Assembly: GCA_963613665.1 (NCBI GenBank)
Contig: CAVEAL010000011.1
Location: 9,728 to 73,727 of the forward strand
Direction of reading: 5' to 3'
DNA length: 64,000 bases
From: F23-B02 sp963613665
GTDB taxonomy: Bacteria; Bacillota; Clostridia; Oscillospirales; Oscillospiraceae
Every line of letters starts with the position of its first letter. Position 1 is the first letter of the stretch. Position numbers and translations under genes: made by a program. The notes under the pieces were generated by a model. It saw only the letters and a list, made by a program, of their open reading frames with translations. It made no database searches and was not told the DNA's origin. Shown here in pieces: positions 24,501-32,300 of this stretch.

Positions 24501-24875
24501 GGGCATACGTCCGGACTTGAGTTCAATGAGGTTTATCTCCTCAGGTATGCTCTGCGCCATCATGATGAGATTATCTTCATCGGACGTATTGAACAGAAAA
24601 TCCGCTCCGACGGCTCCCTCGGCAAGCGTAATGCCGCTGAGCTTTCTGACCTCGGCAAGATCATCGTCGGTAAGGCCGAGGGTGGACACGAGCCGGAAAT
24701 CGTAAAAATGCGTTCTGTGCGTATAATTATTGTACGTCTCCAGAAAATCCGGCCGCGAGAGTCTGAGCCCGACAAACAGACCCGCCCCGAGCGCAATGAT
24801 CGCAAAGATCGCAAGATAGCGCCCGAGGCTGTTTTTTATTTCTCTTGTTGTCAGCTTTACGGTAGATCTGTTCAT
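21579..24875 (-). CDS. FtsX-like ABC transporter permease with long coiled coil
   Basis: A large permease (1098 residues) of the FtsX/MacB superfamily. One N-terminal helix is followed by an extracytoplasmic region, then about 300 residues (roughly 260-560) of heptad-like Ala/Glu/Gln/Lys-rich sequence (for example ELEKARKQIEQAES and LDSAKAELDKGAAELDAAEK) that should form a long coiled coil. Two FtsX blocks come after it, each with three to four helices (about 575-710 and 970-1098). It is partner to the ATPase encoded five bases upstream. Such pairs export peptides or lipids or transmit mechanical signals rather than import solutes. The cargo is unknown. ATG 24875 follows the ATPase stop, so the upstream in-frame start is rejected. 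Confidence 0.88.
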   Translation of the reverse strand: MNRSTVKLTTREIKNSLGRYLAIFAIIALGAGLFVGLRLSRPDFLETYNNYTHRTHFYDFRLVSTLGLTDDDLAEVRKLSGITLAEGAVGADFLFNTSDEDNLIMMAQSIPEEINLIELKSGRMPEKADECLADPNLYSEDDIGSTVKLSEDNSEQTFDTFAYDEYTIVGLADSVLYINMERGSSTLGNGSVKGYIYIPSGGFSTDYYTDIYVCVDTGGYVYSDEYEKSCEKYVEPLEKLMAERAVVRRDGIIDDAMSQLDDAKAQYEEGKAQYDAAKAEYDSGYAAYMQKKSETEAELEKARKQIEQAESMMADSSVIDQKQAELDAAKAELDKGQAEYESGLRQFNVRAALAYGAVDEQIAYYENRISEKQSDIAEKNAEIEQLNAELAEAQANGENLRARLIERRIETANNRISVLNGEIALCNERLEAHKEKRASVDAELEPYRKQLEDAKAQLDSGYAQIAEGQAQIDQAREMIKNGGAQLEEAKEQYEQGKAEAERGFAEAEQELASGKAQLDSAKAELDKGAAELDAAEKQIKNINHADTYVLDRDTNAGYVCFESDTNVVQSVAAVFPVFFFLVAALVCLTTMTRMIDDQRTQIGIMKALGYSSGAIMSKYMLYSGSATVLGCVFGIAVGSIAFPAIVWFGYGLIYNLSGLTFTMDWPLALGITAANLGVTVLVTWYCCAKELRSVPAELIRPKAPEAGKRILLERIPTVWNDMSFMQKVSARNIMRYKKRIFMMLLGIGGCTALVLTALGLNDTIQNVVTRQYDDIILYDYELTMAYDMNEEEQKIFFRDAGDNVKDAIFLYRGLAEINGGSAMKTATLTVSDGKGLCKFMDLSYDGVPIDYPGINEAAINYNLARQLGGVEVGDEIKLTTAEKKELTVKVSALFDNYVDSFVFISPETYESQLGEEPVYKSALANAPEGEDVSACAAAIANDVDGVRGVTLSVDTKERMSSMMDGLLVVVAAIILCAGLLAFIVLYNLTNINISERIREIATIKVLGFYPKEAAQYVFRENLILTGAGAVFGLGLGVALHAFVMNAIKVDMMYFKPHISFLSFAVSIVITFVFAAIVNAIMRRRIDNIDMAGALKSIE

Positions 24876-24879
24876 CTGC

Positions 24880-25581
24880 TTACCACTCAATATCTTCGAT
24901 GGGTATGGGGTGCTCATTTCGCTTCACATCGGTGACGATGCCGCTTTTGACGGATACGACTCTGTCCGCCATTGCCGTGAGCGCGTGGTTGTGCGTTATG
25001 ATAACAACAGTCATGCCGTTTTTGCGGCTGCAATCCTGCAAAAGCTGCAAAACCGCCTTGCCCGTATTGTAATCGAGAGCGCCGGTGGGCTCATCGCACA
25101 GCAAAAGCTTGGGGTTCTTGGCCAGCGCACGCGCTATCGCAACGCGCTGCTGCTCGCCGCCGGACAGCTGCGCCGGAAAGTTCTGCGCCCTGTCGTGCAG
25201 TCCGACAAGGTCTATTACCTCGGCGGCATCCATGGGGTTTTTGCATATCTGCGCTGCAAGCTCGACGTTTTCAATGGCCGTCAAATTCTGCACGAGGTTA
25301 TAAAACTGAAAGACAAAGCCCACATCATAGCGGCGGTAGGTCGTAAGCTGCATGGCGTTATATGAAGATATCTCCTCCCCGTCGAGAACGACGCGGCCTG
25401 AGCTCAGACTGTCCATGCCGCCGAGGATGTTCAGAAGCGTGGTTTTACCCGCTCCGGAAGCGCCGACAATGACGCAGATCTCGCCCTTTTCGATCTCGAA
25501 CGTCGCGTCCTTCAGGGCTTCAATATTCACCTCGCCCATGTGATAGGTCTTTTTAACATGCTCAAATATAACGTACGCCAT
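24880..25581 (-). CDS. ABC transporter ATP-binding protein (MacB/LolD type)
   Basis: Cytoplasmic ATPase subunit (233 residues). Walker A GASGAGKTT, Q-loop FVFQFYNLV, signature LSGGEQQRVAIARALA, Walker B LLLCDEPTGALD and the switch His in VIITHN are all intact. The N-terminal VKKTYHMGEVNIEALKD is typical of the MacB/LolD/FtsE branch that pairs with FtsX-type permeases, and such a permease gene follows after five bases. Its promoter lies directly beyond the terminator of the upstream lipase gene. Confidence 0.93.
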   Translation of the reverse strand: MAYVIFEHVKKTYHMGEVNIEALKDATFEIEKGEICVIVGASGAGKTTLLNILGGMDSLSSGRVVLDGEEISSYNAMQLTTYRRYDVGFVFQFYNLVQNLTAIENVELAAQICKNPMDAAEVIDLVGLHDRAQNFPAQLSGGEQQRVAIARALAKNPKLLLCDEPTGALDYNTGKAVLQLLQDCSRKNGMTVVIITHNHALTAMADRVVSVKSGIVTDVKRNEHPIPIEDIEW

Positions 25582-25614
25582 ATTCTGTCCGCCTTATCGC
25601 AATATATTAGATAT

Positions 25615-25643
25615 ATTATACTAAACGTCTAAACTGATTGCAA
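25615..25643 (-). promoter_or_regulatory. Promoter of the ABC transporter operon
   Basis: Minus-strand TTGCAA, 17-base spacer, perfect TATAAT, about 30 bases before the ATPase start. Confidence 0.65.
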
Positions 25644-25644
25644 T

Positions 25645-25672
25645 AAAAAACCGCGGTCTCCCGCGGTTTTTT
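25645..25672 (-). terminator. Terminator after the SLH lipase gene
   Basis: AAAAAACCGCGG, four-base loop, CCGCGGTTTTTT, 17 bases after the lipase stop. Symmetrical, so active in both directions. Confidence 0.9.
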
Positions 25673-25689
25673 ACGATTTGTTAAACTGA

Positions 25690-27582
25690 TCAGATACGGC
25701 TGAGCACAACGCAGACCTGCTCACGGGTCGCGGAAGCTTTCGGGTGATAGCTGTAGCTTCCGTCGCCGTTTTCATAGCCGTTTATTATGTCTGCGCGCTG
25801 GAGCGCAGCAACGCTGGGGACTGCATACCGTGATATCTGTGAAGCGTCGGTAAAGCTCACGGCTGCCGTATCGTCGGAGAGCTTTATTCCCGCATACTCG
25901 GCATAGCGGCAGATTATTGCGGCCATCTGCTCACGGGTGATATTGTCGTTGGGCTTGAAGGTCGTCTCGTTTAATCCGTAGACAATGCCGTTATCGGCGG
26001 CCCACTCGATGTACGGTGCAAAAACGCTCTTATTGCTGACGTCATTAAAGCGGCACTTTGAGTACGAGCCGGCATCAACACCGTCAAGGCAGGCAAGCAT
26101 TTTTACAAACTCGGCTCGGGTTACTGCGCCGGTCGGATCAAATACCGTATCCGAGCGGCCGTTTACAACGCCGAGCTGATACATCTTAAGAATGGCGTCA
26201 TAAGACCAGCGGTCGCAGCTGACGTCCTCAAAGGGCAGCGTATCCTCGCTTATCGTATCATCGGACTTATCGCTGCTCTTGCCGTAGGTGCTTGTCACGC
26301 GGCTTATAAGCTCCATGTACAGGTGATGGGTATTAGACACGGTGTTTGAGAGTATGCCGCCGACAATGCTCAGGTGGTCATACGGCTGCGTTGGCAGAAC
26401 ATTCCATATGCCGCTTGCATAGTCCTCGTTATTGTAGCCGTCGCAGATGACGAAGGCTTTGCTGCCGTCGGCATTGACGCATTGGAGCTTGCTGTTGACG
26501 GGATACAGGCCTGATACGACATTCACCATGCCGTCGTTTGGCAGCCATGTTCTGTCGATGTAAACGCCGCCCGCGGTGTACTCGTCATAGTACTTTCCGA
26601 TCATTGCCGCAAAGGGCTTGAGAAGCACGAACACAGAAGTGTCGGGGATTTCGTTTCCACTGACGGCGCTTGGATGCGTCGCGTCGCCGCAGACGGAGAA
26701 GTAATAGACATTGTCCTGCATCTCTATGCCGTCGTTTATCTTCAGTGCGTTATCGATGGTCAGATCGTAGATCGCGTTGTCGTTGTGGCTCATGAAGTCG
26801 CTGCTGTTGAGAACGCGGACGAGATACTGAAGGTCAGTCTCGTCGTCCTGACGGTAGATGCCGAAATGTTCGAGCTGAAGATCGTACACGCCCTTTAGCT
26901 TGGTAAGGCCGAGGGATGCGCCGAAATTATAGATAAAATCGGTTACGACCTTGGTGGAGATGTCGCAGGTCTCGATAAAGGTAGTTCCGTTATGCGGAGC
27001 CGCGACTGCCGTAAGGGAATACACCCAGCTGCCCTTGCCGCCCGTAAACAGAGGCGATACCTCGGTTCCGGCAGCCTCGGCTGCCGCTACTTCCTCCGCG
27101 CTGCCGTTTGCCAGCAGTTCAAGGAACAGGCGCGTCGTTGCGCCGCCGAAGCTGTGTCCAATGAGGTTGACTTTCTTCTCGGCACTCCATCCCTCGAACA
27201 GAGGCTGCTCATAGGTGATGCCGTAGCGGTCATGTCCCTTTTCGGCAGAGTGCGCCGCACCGTAATCGACCGTTGTGCCGGTCAGCTGAGCGTAGAGCTC
27301 GCAGGCTCTGTCCCATGCGCCTGAGAGCGGCCCTACCTGAGCGGCATAGCTCTCGTAGCCCTTGCTCGTCAGGTAATTCATAAGGTTGCCCGTCGTCATG
27401 CCCCAGTACGGCACGATCGGGTCGAGCATTGATCTGTCGCCCCAGCCCATAAGGCCGTGGACAAATACGAAGGGATAGTCGTCCTCCGCCTTTGCGTTAT
27501 CGGCCGATGCCGCTATGGGTATCAGGCTGCAAAGCAGCAGCACCGCAAGCATCAGGCTAAGTATCTTTTTTGATTTTTTCAT
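25690..27582 (-). CDS. Secreted lipase (family I.5-like) with three SLH domains
   Basis: An exported alpha/beta-hydrolase of 630 residues. A signal peptide (about 1-27) precedes a catalytic domain resembling staphylococcal and Geobacillus lipases: FVHGLMGWGD gives the oxyanion loop, GHSFGG holds the nucleophile Ser144, and PNDGMVNVVSG and YDHLSIVG likely carry the catalytic Asp and His. The family zinc site is recognisable by spacing: Asp91 (WDRACELYAQL), His111 and His117 (VDYGAAHSAEKGH). Residues about 446-630 are three SLH repeats (VTRAEFV, ITREQMA, ATREQVC) for wall anchoring. AAGGAGGAG precedes the ATG. It is monocistronic and probably cleaves acylglycerols at the cell surface. Confidence 0.88.
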   Translation of the reverse strand: MKKSKKILSLMLAVLLLCSLIPIAASADNAKAEDDYPFVFVHGLMGWGDRSMLDPIVPYWGMTTGNLMNYLTSKGYESYAAQVGPLSGAWDRACELYAQLTGTTVDYGAAHSAEKGHDRYGITYEQPLFEGWSAEKKVNLIGHSFGGATTRLFLELLANGSAEEVAAAEAAGTEVSPLFTGGKGSWVYSLTAVAAPHNGTTFIETCDISTKVVTDFIYNFGASLGLTKLKGVYDLQLEHFGIYRQDDETDLQYLVRVLNSSDFMSHNDNAIYDLTIDNALKINDGIEMQDNVYYFSVCGDATHPSAVSGNEIPDTSVFVLLKPFAAMIGKYYDEYTAGGVYIDRTWLPNDGMVNVVSGLYPVNSKLQCVNADGSKAFVICDGYNNEDYASGIWNVLPTQPYDHLSIVGGILSNTVSNTHHLYMELISRVTSTYGKSSDKSDDTISEDTLPFEDVSCDRWSYDAILKMYQLGVVNGRSDTVFDPTGAVTRAEFVKMLACLDGVDAGSYSKCRFNDVSNKSVFAPYIEWAADNGIVYGLNETTFKPNDNITREQMAAIICRYAEYAGIKLSDDTAAVSFTDASQISRYAVPSVAALQRADIINGYENGDGSYSYHPKASATREQVCVVLSRI

Positions 27583-27633
27583 TGTTCTCCTCCTTAAAAC
27601 TTCCTCCGTTTAATGTATATACACCATATATTG

Positions 27634-27662
27634 ATATTACCATATTATGATGTGCCGGTCAA
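27634..27662 (-). promoter_or_regulatory. Promoter of the SLH lipase gene
   Basis: Minus-strand TTGACC, 17-base spacer, TAATAT, about 50 bases before the start. Confidence 0.5.
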
Positions 27663-27700
27663 CAGAACGCGCACTTTTTGAACTCGGTGTACTTTAACTC

Positions 27701-27729
27701 TTGCATATTTGAGCGCCATGGTGTAAAAT
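27701..27729 (+). promoter_or_regulatory. Promoter of tRNA-Gly
   Basis: TTGCAT, 17-base spacer, TAAAAT, 19 bases before the mature tRNA end. Confidence 0.6.
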
Positions 27730-27748
27730 AAAATACAGTGCAGAAAAT

Positions 27749-27822
27749 GCGGATGTCGTCTAATGGCAGGGCCCCAGCTTCCCAAGCTGGCGACGCGGGT
27801 TCGATTCCCGTCATCCGCTCCA
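27749..27822 (+). tRNA. tRNA-Gly (anticodon CCC)
   Basis: The cloverleaf closes completely: acceptor GCGGATG/CATCCGC, anticodon stem CCAGC/GCTGG around the loop TTCCCAA (anticodon CCC, reading GGG), T arm GCGGG-TTCGATT-CCCGT, discriminator T and an encoded CCA at 27820-27822. It has its own promoter and terminator, so it is a single-gene unit. Confidence 0.97.
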
Positions 27823-27831
27823 TTAATTTGC

Positions 27832-27862
27832 AAATCCCGTAGTCGTTGAAACTACGGGATTT
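27832..27862 (+). terminator. Terminator after tRNA-Gly
   Basis: 12-bp stem AAATCCCGTAGT/ACTACGGGATTT, seven-base loop, then a T-rich tail. It may also stop the converging NAGPA-domain transcript. The rest of the gap to 27963 is AT-rich with no gene seen. Confidence 0.85.
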
Positions 27863-27963
27863 TCTTTGTTTATCAATGCTTTGCGGATTTTTACGTTATG
27901 CATTTTTCAATCATGTAATATATTTTTTACGCAAAAATATACCGTTTAACTCTGTTTTTTATA

Positions 27964-29226
27964 TTATCCGTATATCCATGCGTTCGGCAGATAACGGCAG
28001 GTTATCGCTGTATTCGAGCACTTTGTTACATACTCGCCATCGTACCACATGACTGCGCTCGTGCCGCCGTCCATATTCATTGCCTGATACGCATCGTAGC
28101 CCATGAGTATCTCGGTGCATTCCGGCAGTCCGACGCCGAGCGAGCGTCCGACAAGACGTCCCTCAATGACAAGCATCATAACGTCGCCGTCCTTTGACTG
28201 GGCGATCATCGCGCGCGGCTGGATTGAGCGGAAGCCCGACTGCTGGTCAATAAGCGCCTCACCGTCTATTATGAGCGCAGGCTGGAACTCGACAGCGTCT
28301 CTTACGTCGGAGCTGATGCTCGTGTCGGCATCGACAATGTACATCTTATTGTCGGTTCTGAACTCTACGCGCTTTCTGCCGTAGGTGACATGATAACCGT
28401 ACTCCTTGCCCTCGCAGATTGCAAGGCCGTCCACCGTGCCGCCGGTGCCGACGCCCTCGGGGTCGTAAAAGCCGCTGGCGTTCATACCGAGTATGCCGTT
28501 GCAGCGCGGCACAAAGCTCTCAAGGAATTCTCCGTAAGCCCCTATATGCTCGGCGGCGCAGCAGCGCACCTTGGATGCATCCTTGACAATGGCCAGGACT
28601 CCCTGATAGCCCGAGCCTTTTACGCGCACAAGCAGCACGCCCTCCTTGGCGTTAACAGCAAGCACCTGGTCGCCCTGCTTGGTCTTGATCGTAGTCCCCT
28701 CGTCGTCAAGGCCGGCTTCATTTATGTCGATGGTCATGAGCGAAGACTTGTCATACTCCGGATGATCCTTGAGATATGCTTCAAACGAGTCCTTGTCTAT
28801 CTCGTCGAAGAGCTCGTAAAAGCTGTTGTCGTCCTTTTCCTCAACGGTGTGGGTCCACTTGCTTTCAATGCCCTTCTGCTCGTCATTTGCAGCATTGACT
28901 CTGCTCATGACGTCGTTGATCATGTCCTCCGGGAAGAAGAGCTCGGCAAGCCACTGGTGGCTCATGGTCTGCATCGCCGTTTCAATATACGCCTCGCGCA
29001 GATTTTTGATGGCGGGGATATTTGTGTATACGACGAAAGCATAAAGACCCGCGATAAGCGCGATTATGCTGAAGAATATGATAAAGCCCTTTTTGCGCTT
29101 AGCGCCTTTCTTTTTCTTGTTTACCTTGCGCGGCTTCTCGTCGGCCGCAGCAGCCGCTGTGAACTCGCGCACCGGCTCTGGGCGAACATATACACGTTGC
29201 TCGGGCTCCTTCCTCTGAGCGGGCAT
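27964..29226 (-). CDS. Phosphodiester glycosidase (NAGPA) family protein
   Basis: A single-pass membrane protein of 420 residues. A charged cytoplasmic head (DEKPRKVNKKKKGAKRKKG) and one helix (FIIFFSIIALIAGLYAFVVY) are followed by an extracellular region whose C-terminal 220 residues match the NAGPA fold: GILGMNASGFYDPEGVG, SIQPRAMIAQSKDG and MNMDGGTSAVMWYDG. Known members remove GlcNAc from phosphodiesters or act on wall glycopolymers. It is 135 bases after polC with no clear promoter, so it may be the last gene of that operon. The ATG has only a weak ribosome binding site, but a stop closely upstream excludes a much longer frame. Confidence 0.85.
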   Translation of the reverse strand: MPAQRKEPEQRVYVRPEPVREFTAAAAADEKPRKVNKKKKGAKRKKGFIIFFSIIALIAGLYAFVVYTNIPAIKNLREAYIETAMQTMSHQWLAELFFPEDMINDVMSRVNAANDEQKGIESKWTHTVEEKDDNSFYELFDEIDKDSFEAYLKDHPEYDKSSLMTIDINEAGLDDEGTTIKTKQGDQVLAVNAKEGVLLVRVKGSGYQGVLAIVKDASKVRCCAAEHIGAYGEFLESFVPRCNGILGMNASGFYDPEGVGTGGTVDGLAICEGKEYGYHVTYGRKRVEFRTDNKMYIVDADTSISSDVRDAVEFQPALIIDGEALIDQQSGFRSIQPRAMIAQSKDGDVMMLVIEGRLVGRSLGVGLPECTEILMGYDAYQAMNMDGGTSAVMWYDGEYVTKCSNTAITCRYLPNAWIYG

Positions 29227-29361
29227 TGCCGCTCTTGCGGAAGAAACCGTATTTCTTGTAGATTTGGAACTGAATATCTTTATGGTAGTTCACTTCTTTC
29301 TGTTCGGGTAGCGTTTTGACGTCAGGACTGTGAAAAAGGTTCCGTCCCGGCGGATAAAATT

Positions 29362-32300
29362 TTAAAAGCCCTCGAAAAGATTTATCTGCGAGCTCTCAGG
29401 CATCTGACCGAACGCACCCATACGGCGCAGCACATCGAGGTGGGTCGTACTGACCTTGGGGCAGGCGGCGCTGACCTCCTCGACGGATATGTAGGTCTGA
29501 CCGTTCTTTGTGCAGTTTTCAAGGTCAACGGCTGCCGTTTCGCCCAGACCGGCTATCGCAACAAAAGGCGGACGCAGCCTGCCGTCATCGGTTATCTTGA
29601 ACTTTGTGGCGCTCGATTCGTAAAGGTCGATGGGCGCAAACTCAAAGCCGCGCATATAAAACTCGTAGACCGATTCAAGAGTCGTAAGTATGCTGTCCTC
29701 GTTCGCGGTAGCATCGTCTTTTTGACGCAGATCATATATCTTTTTGCGCACTTCGTCAAGCCCGGCCGTCATCATTTCAGCGTCAAAGCTGTTTTTCTGA
29801 CTGCGGCGGTAAAAATACGCGCTGTAAAATGCCAGCGGCTCATGCACCTTGAACCACGCTATGCGGAAGGCCATCATGACGTATGCAACGGCGTGGGCCT
29901 TCGGGAAGAGATATGCTATCTTGCGGCAGGATTCAATATACCACTCGGGCACGTCGAGCGTGCGCATCTGCGCCTCGGCGTCCCCCGGGAACTCGCCGCT
30001 TTTCTTCACCTTGCCCTTACGCACGGCCTCCATGGTCTTGAACGCAAGCGAGGGCTCCATGCCCTTTTGTATAAGATAGAGCATGATATCGTCACGGCAG
30101 CCCACGGTCTCATTAACGGTCGCAATGCCGTTTACTATAAGGTCGCGGATATTTCCCGCCCAGACGTCGGTTCCGTGCGAGAAGCCGGACAGGCGCACAA
30201 GCGTATCAAACTGCGTGGGCTGCGTATCGACAAGCATCTGGCGCGTAAAGCCGGTGCCGAATTCGGGTATGCCTATACTGCCGGTCTTGCCTATGATATC
30301 GTCATCGTCCGGAAGTCCCAGAACGGTCGGTGTCGTGAATATCTTCATGGTATCGGGATCGGAAAGCAGTATCTCACGCGCGTTGACGCCCGTTGCATCC
30401 TCGAGCATGCGGATCATGGTCGGGTCATCGTGCCCCAGCTCGTCAAGCTTCAGGAGATTTGATTCCATGCAGTGATATTCAAAATGCGTTGTTACTATGC
30501 CGCTCTTGGGATCGTCGGCCGGATGCTGCACGGGGCAGAAGTCTGTAACGTCCATGTCCTGCGGTATGACGACAAGGCCGCCGGGGTGCTGACCTGTCGT
30601 GCGCTTAACGCCGACAAGGCCCTTTGCAAGGCGGTTTTCCTCGACCTTCGTTACCTTTATGCCGCGCTCCTCGAGGTATTTTTTAACGTAGCCGTATGCT
30701 GTTTTTTCGGCAAGAGTTCCGATCGTTCCCGCTCGGAAAACGTGGTCCGAGCCGAACAGCTCTTCCGTGTATTTATGTGCCTGCGCCTGGTACTCGCCGG
30801 AGAAGTTGAGGTCGATATCAGGCGTTTTTTCATTGCCGGGGAAACCGAGGAAGGTTTCAAACGGTATATCAAAGCCGTCCTGCCGCATTAGCGTTCCGCA
30901 CTGCGGGCAGTTTTTAGGCGGCATATCGGCGCCGCAGCCGTATGAGCCGTCGGTTATGAACTCCGAGTGTCTGCACTTTGGGCAGACATAGTGCGGAGGC
31001 AGCGAGTTAACCTCCGTAATGCCGGACATATACGCGACTATCGAGGAGCCGACGGAGCCTCTTGATCCGACAAGGTAGCCGTGCTCGAGAGAATTCTGAA
31101 CGAGCTTCTGAGCCGACATATAGATAACGTCATAGTTATGGTCAAGTATCGTTTTGAGCTCCGTATCGACGCGGGTCTTTACGATCTCCGGAGGATCGTC
31201 GCCGTATATCTCCGTCATTCTTCCGTAGACGAGATCGCGCAGGTCACGCGCCGAGTTTTCGATCTTAGGCGGATAAAGATCCTTGGGCAGAAGCTCAATA
31301 TCATCGACCATGTCGGCTATGGCGCGCGGATTTTTTATAACGACCTCACGCGCGGTCTCCTCGCCGAGATAGTCAAATTCCGCGAGCATCTCGTCGGTAG
31401 TACGGAAGAATATCGGACAGCCGCGGTCGGCATCGGAAAATTTCTTTGCCGCCTGAAGTATCTTGCGGTACTGCTCGTCCTCCGCGTCGAGAAAATGCAC
31501 GTCGCTTGCTGCGATGACGGGCTTTCCGAGCTGCCTGCCTATATCGAGGATGCGGCGGTTATAGTCCTGAAGGACGCTTATATCACTGACAACGCCGTTA
31601 TCGACGAGAAAGCCGTTGTTGCCCAGCGGCTGAATTTCAAGATAATCGTAAAACGACGCAATGCGCCGAAGCTCAGAGTCGCTCGCGCCGTGCATGACGG
31701 CACCGTACAGCTCGCCCATTCCGCAGGCAGAGCCTATGAGCAGTCCCTCGCGGTGCTTAACAAGCAGGCTCTTCGGCATTGTCGGGGTCTTGTAGAAGTA
31801 TTTCAGATACGACTGCGAGACAAGCTCGTACAGGTTTTTAAGGCCGACCTTGTTCTTTACAAGCAGTATCATATGCCGCGACTTTGTGTGATCGGCCGGC
31901 TTTATGCGGGCATAGACCTCCTGAATGTCATTAACGGTCCTTGCCCCCTGTTTTTCAAGCATGGGCAGAAATCTTCCCATTATCCGCGCAACGACGAGCG
32001 CATCATCCGAGGCGCGGTGGTGGTTAAACTCCGGCAGGCTCAGGCGGTTTGAGACTATATCGAGCTTATGGCGCTTGAGGTCAGGCAGGAGCGCATGCGA
32101 CAGCGCAAGCGTATCAATATAGACCGGCTCAAACTCAATACCGCTGCGCTGTGCCGCAGCCGACATGAAGCCGGTGTCAAAATCGGCATTGTGGGCGACT
32201 ATCGGCCGGTCTCCGACAAATTGAAGGAAGCTCTTCATGGCCTCGGCCTCGCCCGGAGCGCCTTTGACGTCGCGGTCGGTTATGCCGGTCAGCTGGGTTA

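Noticed and set aside
29099..29293. Alternative frame (VNYHKDIQFQIYKK...) overlapping the start of the NAGPA-domain gene, as an N-terminal extension or frameshift
   Set aside because: It is out of frame with the gene, needs a GTG start without a good ribosome binding site, and turns into Arg/Gly-rich shadow sequence. The ATG frame already begins with a normal cytoplasmic head and membrane helix.
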